Translations under genes and position numbers: made by a program
The notes under the pieces: model-generated
What the model saw: the letters and a program-made list of their open reading frames with translations, nothing else
Told to the model about the DNA's origin: nothing
The model's database searches: none
Part shown: piece by piece, positions 1 through 7,592 of the stretch
How the letters are laid out: the number at the start of each line of letters is the position of its first letter
How positions within the stretch are numbered: position 1 is the stretch's first letter
Source: Candidatus Woesearchaeota archaeon
GTDB lineage: Archaea > Nanobdellota > Nanobdellia > Woesearchaeales > JACPBV01
Reading direction: 5' to 3'
DNA length: 44,602 nucleotides
NCBI GenBank assembly: GCA_016180135.1
Contig: JACPBV010000011.1
Span: 1-44,602, forward strand

Positions 1-1290
1 CGCAGCAAGGCCCTCACGCACATCGTCGCTGGTAAGCTTCAGTGAGTTTGGCCTGTTCTTTTCGATATAGGAATTGATGGTTCTGGTAAGCGCAGTCTTA
101 AACCCGATAAGATGAGTTCCGCCATCACGGGTGTTTATGTTGTTGGCAAACGAAAAGACATTTTCGATATAGCCGTCGTTAAACTGCATCGCAATCTCGA
201 CATCAATGGCGTTTTTCTCTTTATGGAAATAGATCGCATCGTGCAGCTTATGCTTTGCAGCGTTGAGATATTCGACAAAGCTTTTGATCCCGCCCTCATA
301 AAAGAACTTATCCTGCTTCGCCGCCCTTTCATCGGTTAGCGTTATAGTTATCCCTTTGTTCAGGAAAGCAAGCTCTCTGAGCCTTGTCGCAAGGATGTCA
401 TAATGGAATACGGACTCCTGCATGATCTCATTGTCGGGAGTAAAGGTGACTTTAGTGCCGGTAAGGGTTGTATCGCCTATTATTTTTACGTCGGTGACTG
501 GCTCCCCTTTTTCATAATCCTGCTGATACACTTTGCCATTTCTTTTGATCTCAACCCTGAAAACTTTCGAGAGGGCATTGGTGCAGGAAACACCGACGCC
601 ATGAAGGCCGCCGGAAACCTTGTAAGCTTTCTTGTCAAATTTGCCTCCGGCATGGAGCTTGGTGAGGACGATCTCGACAGCAGGCCTGTTGAATTTTGGC
701 ATGATGTCAACAGGAATTCCCCGGCCATCATCCTCGACAGAGATGCTGTTGTCCGGGCGTATGATGACGATGATATTTTTGCAGAACCCTGCCAATGCTT
801 CATCAATGGAGTTATCCACCACCTCATAGACAAGGTGATGAAGCCCGTATAAGCCGGTGTCGCCGATATACATCGCAGGCCTTTTTCTGACTGCAGATAA
901 GCCCTCCATGACCTGGATGTCTTTGGCAGTGTATTGGTCTTCAGACTTTTTGGGATGCTCCTGGGCATTTTGTTCTTGTTCCTTGTCTTTTTGCCCCTGA
1001 GCTCCTATTTCCTGGAGCACTTGATTCTGAGGCTTTTGCTCCTGATTTTCTTGTTCCCGGAATTCCTGCTCATTAGGTTCGTCTTGAGTTCCTATTGATG
1101 ATTCAAGAGGTTCTGTTGCAGTGCTGCCTTGCGGTTCCTGGTGCGCATCGGGGGTAGGTTTCATTGGAGAGCTGTTTTCCCCCTTTCCTGAAGCCTCATC
1201 GATTATTTGCTCGACAATATTCTCCTCAGGCCGGGGGCTGTTGTTCTCTTTAGCTCCTTCTAGTTTTTGCTCAGGTTTTTCGTCTGTCAT
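1..1290 (-). CDS. gyrB: DNA gyrase subunit B, partial (C-terminal part lies beyond the left edge), with acidic/Gln-rich N-terminal extension
   Basis: Own minus-strand translation from ATG (cat at 1288-1290): MTDEKPEQKLEGAKENN...KDIQVMEGLSAVRKRPAMYIGDTGLYGLHHLVYEVVDNSIDEALA... and near the edge ...VFSFANNINTRDGGTHLIGFKTALTRTINSYIEKNRPNSLKLTSDDVREGLAA. These are hallmark GyrB ATPase/transducer motifs. Missing from the ORF track because the frame is open at the window edge. Confidence 0.95.
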   Translation of the reverse strand, partial: MTDEKPEQKLEGAKENNSPRPEENIVEQIIDEASGKGENSSPMKPTPDAHQEPQGSTATEPLESSIGTQDEPNEQEFREQENQEQKPQNQVLQEIGAQGQKDKEQEQNAQEHPKKSEDQYTAKDIQVMEGLSAVRKRPAMYIGDTGLYGLHHLVYEVVDNSIDEALAGFCKNIIVIIRPDNSISVEDDGRGIPVDIMPKFNRPAVEIVLTKLHAGGKFDKKAYKVSGGLHGVGVSCTNALSKVFRVEIKRNGKVYQQDYEKGEPVTDVKIIGDTTLTGTKVTFTPDNEIMQESVFHYDILATRLRELAFLNKGITITLTDERAAKQDKFFYEGGIKSFVEYLNAAKHKLHDAIYFHKEKNAIDVEIAMQFNDGYIENVFSFANNINTRDGGTHLIGFKTALTRTINSYIEKNRPNSLKLTSDDVREGLAA

Positions 1291-1475
1291 GTGAGAATTT
1301 TGCTGGTAAATAACTGCTTTAGATGGTAGAAAAATGGCTCACTTTGTTTATAAATCTTTCGCCAGAATTTTGGGGTTATGGGGGCTATAAGGGCAGATTT
1401 TTATTTATTATAGGGAAGAAATTCTCTGATGAAACCGAAATATATTTAAGGTGATTCTCCCAAAGAACTGATAAA

Positions 1476-1601
1476 ATGGCCAAAAAATATCCCATGGTGA
1501 TGGAACAAAACCAGGATGACAAATTTCTCCAACAAATCCAGATGGGAAAGATGAAAGAGCTCTGGGATAATGAGGCCGATAAGATATGGGAATGTTCTTA
1601 A
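1476..1601 (+). CDS. Small 41-aa ORF, possible antitoxin-like peptide
   Basis: ATG-TAA frame: MAKKYPMVMEQNQDDKFLQQIQMGKMKELWDNEADKIWECS. The C-terminal 'MKELWDNEADKIWE' resembles short antitoxin tails as I remember them; no intact toxin ORF follows. Confidence 0.35.
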   Translation: MAKKYPMVMEQNQDDKFLQQIQMGKMKELWDNEADKIWECS

Positions 1602-1859
1602 TCCTGTTCTCCATAAGGGCCTGAAAAAAGGGGAGTAGTTGAGGGGATTGTGAAAAAGCTGAAGGCCTTAACTTAAACATACACTTTAATCAGAGCTTAT
1701 GAAGAAATAATCTCCTACAATCTCCTATTCTACAAGTTAAATCCAAGGAATAAATGTTTCACAGCCCTAATTTTCAAATACTGCCAATTTCAAATTTCCC
1801 CAATTTCTGATATTCTACTTTCCAATACAATTAAATACCCCTCGCCTGATATTTCCCTG

Positions 1860-3833
1860 ATGCTTGCCCCGCAGAATTATATGGCTCCATTAATCTGGAT
1901 TTATAAGTTTAAAAAAGACTTATTGCAAATCACTGGTGAAGTTAAGAAAGTTTTGCCTCAGTTAGAGTACAAGCTAAAGTATTGCAGTATCGGAGCTTCA
2001 TTCCCCATTTTTATCAAGGAGCTTCCTAGCGAAAAGAGCCTGCAGGGAGATTATCCACTTTTTTCGGGAAATGTCAACTATTACTTTGAAGGCAGAAACC
2101 GCCTTGAGGCCAGGGAGATTACCTTTTTATGGATTTTGGCAAGAATCTCTCAGGGAGACCCACTAACCAGTTTGCCAAGAGGGTTGTCTGATCATTTTCT
2201 CGTGTCGCTTTTTGTTGCTCTTCGTCATGATTTTGAGCTCGCCAAACGTTCAGGAGTAGAAAGCATTATTACTTCAATAAAGCCCGGAACTGAAGAAGAG
2301 CGCGCTTTTTTAGGTGACCTAAAGAAAATTGGCGATAGCCTTAAACTTTTTTTGGATAATACTGAAAAACAGATAGAATCATTAAAAAAAGGCCAGATAA
2401 CCGAATTGCTGGAATTTCACCGACAAGCCGAAGCGGAGAGGAAAGCCATTGTCGATATCTTAACAAAGTACAGCCTCACACCCGATTATGCAAAAAAGCT
2501 CGAACAGAAATTTATCCCCAGCAGGTTCAGAAAGAGAGATTTTCTAAAAATGGGCGGAGCTGCCGGAATTGCTTACCTTATTGGGAAATTTGCCAAAAAG
2601 TTTATTTCCAGAAAGATGAAAGTTGAGGAGTTGCCTTACACTCATCCACGCCCGGCAAATTTCTCTCTCAAAGAGATTATAGGTTTACCGGAGTTTAGCA
2701 GCCTTGCGCTCAGGCATGGTTGGTCGATAGGCCCTTATACTGAAAAAGGGTCAAAAAGGGAGCTTATCATCATAGGTGAAATACATAATGAAAGAACTGC
2801 CTATGACGTCCATACTTTTGTAAGCCAACTGGTAAAGCTGTTTAAGGTAGATGGAGTTGGAATTGAAGCATACTACGGTGAGCCATCGAAAGATATTGTT
2901 GATGCCGTTGAAAAGGACATTCGGGAATTGATTGGTGATACCGCAATGGATATTGATTTTTTGAAATCTTCTAAAAATATTTCGATGGAGGACAGGGGTG
3001 AAACAGACCAGATTTTAGAGTTCATCAATCTTGCCCCTTACAAGGTGCTTCTGCGCCAAAACCCTATGGATACAATCCAGGGTATGGCGGTCGTTCCTGC
3101 TTTTGGCATCGAGGAAAGGAACCAGTATATAGATTTTCTTCAGCATCTCGCCTATTGGAAGGGGCTTTACCTCCTTAAGCAGATAGTTTTTGATTTTGGT
3201 TTCTTTCTTGCCCATATTCCTGAAAAGACGCTGATACAACTTGACACTATGCTGGAGCGGCTGAGAAAGAATAACCCCCGGCTTCCCCCAATCTGCCTCT
3301 ATGAGTTTATCCGGTCAAAGCCATCCACTATAAGAGGTGTTCCGCGTGGAATTGGCTTTTTCGATTCAGAGCATGCCGCATTCCACAAAAGGATAGGCAG
3401 GAAATGCCTGGCACCATCAATCCAGCATAAGGGAGACACTTATCAAGCCGTCGTTAAGAAGAGGGAGCAGGCAATCAAGGAACTTATAAGCAAAGGCTGG
3501 GATCCAGCTGCTGCCAGAGGCGCAACTCAAGGCATAATGGATGAATATGATGAAAGAGCATGGGACGAGGGAATAAAGGAACATCTTGCATCAGTGGCTG
3601 AGTCCTTTAAAAATCTCGGGGATGAATTTTTGAGGGTATGGGGGCCTGAGAGGAATAAGCACGTTGCCAGGCAGATTGAGAAAATTATTGAAAAGCTTGG
3701 ATGCGAGAGGGCAGTAATCATCATCGGCAGAGGGCATGTAGACCACACATTAAAACCACAGCTTGTCAAAAAAGGTGAGGAGCTCCAAGATCTGCTGCCT
3801 TATACTTCTGTGGTTGTCCGGGCAGGGTTTTAA
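1860..3833 (+). CDS. 657-aa protein with C-terminal TraB/TIKI/ChaN/EreA-like domain and internal Tat-like hydrophobic segment
   Basis: Motifs ELIIIGEIHNERTAYDV and AVIIIGRGHVDHTLKPQLVKKG (the paired G-E-x-H / G-x-G-H pattern of this superfamily); internal SRFRKRDFLKMGGAAGIAYLIGKFAKKF. Confidence 0.55.
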   Translation: MLAPQNYMAPLIWIYKFKKDLLQITGEVKKVLPQLEYKLKYCSIGASFPIFIKELPSEKSLQGDYPLFSGNVNYYFEGRNRLEAREITFLWILARISQGDPLTSLPRGLSDHFLVSLFVALRHDFELAKRSGVESIITSIKPGTEEERAFLGDLKKIGDSLKLFLDNTEKQIESLKKGQITELLEFHRQAEAERKAIVDILTKYSLTPDYAKKLEQKFIPSRFRKRDFLKMGGAAGIAYLIGKFAKKFISRKMKVEELPYTHPRPANFSLKEIIGLPEFSSLALRHGWSIGPYTEKGSKRELIIIGEIHNERTAYDVHTFVSQLVKLFKVDGVGIEAYYGEPSKDIVDAVEKDIRELIGDTAMDIDFLKSSKNISMEDRGETDQILEFINLAPYKVLLRQNPMDTIQGMAVVPAFGIEERNQYIDFLQHLAYWKGLYLLKQIVFDFGFFLAHIPEKTLIQLDTMLERLRKNNPRLPPICLYEFIRSKPSTIRGVPRGIGFFDSEHAAFHKRIGRKCLAPSIQHKGDTYQAVVKKREQAIKELISKGWDPAAARGATQGIMDEYDERAWDEGIKEHLASVAESFKNLGDEFLRVWGPERNKHVARQIEKIIEKLGCERAVIIIGRGHVDHTLKPQLVKKGEELQDLLPYTSVVVRAGF

Positions 3834-3915
3834 TCAAACTATGTTGGGATTGGCTTTCGTTTCCTGCTTTCTAAACTCCTTCGGGCTGAAGCTCACATGT
3901 TTTTTCATCCCGAGC

Positions 3916-4122
3916 GGCTCCGTTCAAAATATAGGTTAGCAGCCTAAAGTAAAAATCATATGCCCCCTGAATCAAGCTGACAAGGGGGTTGCCCCATCGG
4001 GGAACCGCCTTGCGCGGTGCTAGAAATCATAAAAGATTTCTAAGCATGTCAGCAAACGGAAAAAATATTTACGATTTTTAAGCTGCTAACCCGAGCGAAA
4101 GCGAGATTTTGAACGGAGCCCT
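3916..4122 (-). mobile_element. MITE-like palindromic element, copy 1 (207 bp, inverted relative to copies 2 and 3, carries a ~42-nt internal insert)
   Basis: Ends ggctccgttcaaaat / attttgaacggagcc; nested inner repeats ggttagcagc / gctgctaacc; flanked by direct repeat atcccgagc (3907-3915 and 4123-4131). Confidence 0.85.
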
Positions 4123-4178
4123 ATCCCGAGCCTAAACTTCCAAAAAATTTAAGAAGTACAAATACACGCACGTATCTT

Positions 4179-4376
4179 ATGGCCACAAAGACAATAACCA
4201 TAACTGAAGAAGCCTATGAGCGCCTTGCTATGATGAAGGATGGGCAGGAAAGCTTTAGCCGGGTAAAAGTCAGAAGGTTTCCCAAGCCTTCGCTGCTTGC
4301 TCTTGCAGGAGTTCTCTCAAAAGAGGAAGGTGATGAACTGGAAAGGCACATCCAAGCAAGGCGGAGCGGTTCCTGA
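4179..4376 (+). CDS. VapB-like (DUF217/COG1753-type) antitoxin, no adjacent toxin
   Basis: MATKTITITEEAYERLAMMKDGQESFSRV...PKPSLLALAGVLSKEEGDELERHIQARRSGS; typical TKTITITEEAYERL start. Confidence 0.65.
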   Translation: MATKTITITEEAYERLAMMKDGQESFSRVKVRRFPKPSLLALAGVLSKEEGDELERHIQARRSGS

Positions 4377-4424
4377 AATCCCCAGCTTAGGGGGAAAAGC
4401 TTAACCATAGAAATATCTTAATCT

Positions 4425-5480
4425 TCACATCATCACTAAATTCTCCTTCTTCACCGCTACTTTCCCTTTCTGCCCTTTCAGTTTCTCAAGGTCATCTGAG
4501 GAATAGTCTGCAACCCCCTTCCCAAAATCGTTTATCTCGATGATATCACCTTTCTGGAAATCTCCCTCAACTTTTTCTATTCCGACGGATAAAAGGCTGG
4601 ATTTTCCTTTCAGCAAAACATCTTTTGCGCAGGTGTTGACCAAAAGCCTTCCTCTCGGCTTCGCAAACTTTATCCAGCGCTGCCTGTTGCTCAGCGATGT
4701 TTTCGGCGCAAAATAAGTCCCTTCCTTGCCGGCAAGCGCTTTTTCCAAAATATCTTCTTTCCTGCCATTGCAGATGACCATAGCTGCTCCGGAGTCCATC
4801 GCAATCTTTGCTGCCTTGATCTTGGACATCATGCCTCCGACGGAGAACTGGCTTCCTGATTTTCCTGCCGCCCGCTCAATGTCACGGGTTATCGCTTCAA
4901 CCCGGGGAATCAGCTTTGCATCCTTGCTGGATTTTGGATTTTTGTCGTAAAGCCCGTCAATGTCTGTCAGGATGATAAGCATATCCGCATCCATCTTTGC
5001 AGCAACAAGGGCTGAAAGCTTGTCATTGTCGCCGAACGTCGCCCCGATCTCATCGACGCTGATAGGGTCATTCTCATTGATGATTGGGATAACTTTCCAT
5101 CCGACCAGTTTTTCGATCGCCTTCCTCAGGTTGAGATATTTTTTCCTGTCTGAGAAATCTTCATACGTGAGGAGAATCTGGGCAACGTGGATCCCGTGCT
5201 TTGAGAAAGCATCGTGATACGCCCTCATGACGGAGCTTTGCCCTGCAGCAGCCAATGCCTGCCTGACTTCAACTTCCCTGGTTTTCTTTAATCCCAGTTC
5301 GGTGCAGCCTGCTCCTATCGCCCCTGATGTCACGATGATGATATCATGCCCTAATCTTTGGAGTGAGGCTGCCTGGGCTGCAATATTGCTGATAAAAGAG
5401 GTTTTCAAACCTACCAGATTCTCTGTCAGAAGATTCGTGCCGATCTTGAGGACGAGGCGCTTACAGGAAGAACTTGCCAT
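4425..5480 (-). CDS. proB: Glutamate 5-kinase with C-terminal PUA domain
   Basis: KRLVLKIGTNLLT, IIIVTSGAIGAG, IPIINENDPIS, FGDNDKLSALVA, LLVNTCAKDVLLKGKSSLLSVGIEKVEGDFQKGDIIEI. Confidence 0.95.
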   Translation of the reverse strand: MASSSCKRLVLKIGTNLLTENLVGLKTSFISNIAAQAASLQRLGHDIIIVTSGAIGAGCTELGLKKTREVEVRQALAAAGQSSVMRAYHDAFSKHGIHVAQILLTYEDFSDRKKYLNLRKAIEKLVGWKVIPIINENDPISVDEIGATFGDNDKLSALVAAKMDADMLIILTDIDGLYDKNPKSSKDAKLIPRVEAITRDIERAAGKSGSQFSVGGMMSKIKAAKIAMDSGAAMVICNGRKEDILEKALAGKEGTYFAPKTSLSNRQRWIKFAKPRGRLLVNTCAKDVLLKGKSSLLSVGIEKVEGDFQKGDIIEINDFGKGVADYSSDDLEKLKGQKGKVAVKKENLVMM

Positions 5481-5512
5481 ATGCCCATCAAAGCCAGAAT
5501 TCTTTAAAAAAC

Positions 5513-5683
5513 TTAGTATTTTATCTTCCTGAATCCATTTTCCTTCCTAACCTTCATAACTTCCTTTAGCATTCCATCAGCCTCCGCTTCAGTAAAAAGC
5601 GGTTTTGAATCCAATATACCCTCCCACTTTTTTCTCAGTTCCCCTGCCCTTTCTTCCTCAGAAGATTCATTTGATTTTGGCAT
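5513..5683 (-). CDS. Small conserved-looking protein (56 aa) between proA and proB
   Basis: ATG at 5681-5683: MPKSNESSEEERAGELRKKWEGILDSKPLFTEAEADGMLKEVMKVRKENGFRKIKY; overlaps the proA 3' end by ~17 nt, implying translational coupling. The 78-aa version in the track starts inside proA. Confidence 0.55.
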   Translation of the reverse strand: MPKSNESSEEERAGELRKKWEGILDSKPLFTEAEADGMLKEVMKVRKENGFRKIKY

Positions 5684-7016
5684 GTTTAAACTTCCTCTTC
5701 CCCTCAGCATACGGCGCAACAATATGCCCCAAGCGTCCTTTTCCTTCAAGAATCCATTTATGCGTCACCAGGCCCTCAACCCCTACAGGCCCCCTTGCAT
5801 GGATCTTCCCGGTGGAGATGCCAACCTCAGCCCCCAATCCGTAGCGGTATCCGTCGGCAAATCTTGTTGAGGCATTCCACATAACCGAAGATGAATCGAC
5901 CATCGTAAGAAATTTTTTTGCATGAGAATGGTTTTCTGTCACGATGGAATCAGTGTGCCCTGAGCCATGCCTGTTGATAAAAGCAATCGCTTCCTGAACA
6001 TCGCTGACAACTTTTATCGAGATGATCAAGCCGTTGTATTCTGTGGACCAGTCTTTTTCAGAAGCTTTTTTTATTTTTCCCCCGGCATCAATCCCAGCAT
6101 TGCGCATTATCTTCAGTGTTTCTTCATCTCCCCTGAGCTCAACACCTTTTTCAAGATATTTTCCTGCAATGGCAGGAATGAACTTCTCTGCGATTCCCCT
6201 GTGCACAATCAGGTTTTCGGCTGCATTGCAGGCAGCAGGATACTGGCATTTTGCATCACAGGCGATAGAAACTGCTTTTGGCAAATCTGCATCTTTATCG
6301 ATATACACCGTGCAGACGCCTTCAGCGTGCCCCATCACCGGAATCCTGGTATTGTCCTGGACGAACCTGACAAGCTGCGACGAGCCCCGGGGTATGACCA
6401 GATCGATAAACCCATCCATCTTCAGCACTTCCCTGATGGCTTCTCTCGTCTCCAATAGCTGGACAGCATCCTCAGGCATCCCCTTGTTGTCTTTGATTGA
6501 ATTCCTGATAATCTCCGTTAAGATCCTGTTAGTATGCAATGCTTCTGAGCCGCCTTTCAGCAATACAGCGTTTCCTGATTTGATGGCTAATGCGCTTATC
6601 TGGACAACAGCCTCCGGCCTCGATTCAAAGATGCAGCAGACCACTCCCAAGGGAACAGAGATTTTTTTCAAGAGCAGGCCCTCATCAAGCTCAGTAGCCG
6701 AGATAATCTTTCCGGCAGGGTCTTCAAGCCCTGCGACACTCCGCACCATCTCAGCCATCGCATATATCTTCTTTTTGTCCACCTGAAGGCGTTTGAGCAT
6801 CTCTGGCGAAATCCTGCTTTTGCTGACCGCAGTATCTTTCTTATTGGCAGCAAGGATTTTTCCTGCATTTGCCACGATATCCTGGGCTAATTCAAAAAGC
6901 ACAAACTGCTTGTCTTCCGGGGATAAGAGCAGCAGCTTCTGCGCAGCTTCCTTGGCTTTTTCGCATTCCTCAAGGACATTTGATCTAAGGCTCATGGGGT
7001 TTGGCATAGGGTTCAA
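5667..7016 (-). CDS. proA: Gamma-glutamyl phosphate reductase
   Basis: ISVPLGVVCCIFESRPEAVVQISALAIKSGNAVLLKGGSEA, VIPRGSSQLVRFVQDNTRIPVMGHAEGVCTVYID, YGLGAEVGISTGKIHARGPVGVEGL. Confidence 0.95.
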   Translation of the reverse strand: MNPMPNPMSLRSNVLEECEKAKEAAQKLLLLSPEDKQFVLFELAQDIVANAGKILAANKKDTAVSKSRISPEMLKRLQVDKKKIYAMAEMVRSVAGLEDPAGKIISATELDEGLLLKKISVPLGVVCCIFESRPEAVVQISALAIKSGNAVLLKGGSEALHTNRILTEIIRNSIKDNKGMPEDAVQLLETREAIREVLKMDGFIDLVIPRGSSQLVRFVQDNTRIPVMGHAEGVCTVYIDKDADLPKAVSIACDAKCQYPAACNAAENLIVHRGIAEKFIPAIAGKYLEKGVELRGDEETLKIMRNAGIDAGGKIKKASEKDWSTEYNGLIISIKVVSDVQEAIAFINRHGSGHTDSIVTENHSHAKKFLTMVDSSSVMWNASTRFADGYRYGLGAEVGISTGKIHARGPVGVEGLVTHKWILEGKGRLGHIVAPYAEGKRKFKHAKIK

Positions 7017-7034
7017 CAGATAACCTTGTTATAG

Positions 7035-7141
7035 ATAATTGCGGTATTTATTTTACATTTGCCGCAATTATTTAATACTCGAATTGCGTTGAATGTGGAA
7101 GTAAAACAAAATACCACTGTGTCATCTAATCAACGCAATTC
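7035..7141. promoter_or_regulatory. Two consecutive inverted repeats with a shared AATTGCG core, upstream of proA
   Basis: ATAATTGCGG (7035-7044)/CCGCAATTAT (7062-7071) and GAATTGCGTTGA (7081-7092)/TCAACGCAATTC (7130-7141). Confidence 0.5.
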
Positions 7142-7178
7142 TCCATATTTAAATGTTTTGTGAAAAAGTATGAAATAT

Positions 7179-7291
7179 GCTCCGTCAAAGAAATAATTTG
7201 CCTACAATCGGGAAAAACACCGCCACCTCTGGCTGGAGACTGTTAAAGCAAGCATAGGATAGTTTTGCCCTATGGAGGACTCTGACGGAGC
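7179..7291. repeat. Small inverted-repeat-bounded element
   Basis: GCTCCGTCA (7179-7187) / TGACGGAGC (7283-7291); the tip resembles the GCTCCGTTCA end of the MITE-like family. Confidence 0.4.
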
Positions 7292-7332
7292 TGAAGCCAC
7301 TTCCAGTTGCTTCGCAACGGAGGGATAATCCA

Positions 7333-7388
7333 GCGTTCCGGTCTGCGGACGGAGGGAGAAAAAAGCGTTCCGGTCTGCGGACGGAGGG
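7333..7388. repeat. Two direct copies of gcgttccggtctgcggacggaggg (32-bp period)
   Basis: Copies at 7333-7356 and 7365-7388, each containing a small tccg..cgga hairpin. Confidence 0.85.
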
Positions 7389-7428
7389 CGGCTCTTTCCC
7401 TGTCTGCGCCAAAGGCAGGGTTTTTCAT

Positions 7429-7548
7429 AGAAAATCCCAACAACATCGGCGAGGCGAGGTCGGGGGTCGCCCCATCGGGGTGACCGAGCAGGGCAAATTT
7501 TTCCAGAGAAAAATTTGACCGTCGAGCCCTTTGTTGTTGGGATTTTCT
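7429..7548. repeat. 120-bp nested palindromic element
   Basis: Outer arms agaaaatcccaacaac (7429-) / gttgttgggattttct (7533-7548); inner gtcgCCCCatcGGGGtgac hairpin and AAATTTTTC-caga-GAAAAATTT (7495-7516). Confidence 0.8.
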
Positions 7549-7592
7549 AATCCAGCTTAATACATACGTGAAAAAAAGATAATCTCCAAGAA

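Noticed and set aside
403-968. ORFs 403..852 (+) and 486..968 (-) in the track
   Set aside because: Both are shadow frames of the gyrB coding sequence, which reads through 1-1290 on the minus strand in another frame.
3916-4122. Element considered as a riboswitch or terminator rather than a mobile repeat
   Set aside because: Near-identical copies at 39475 and 44504, one in opposite orientation, and flanking direct repeats favour a mobile palindromic element.
5967-6786. ORFs 5967..6458 and 6022..6786 (+)
   Set aside because: Antisense to proA, whose motifs are unambiguous; no independent family signal.
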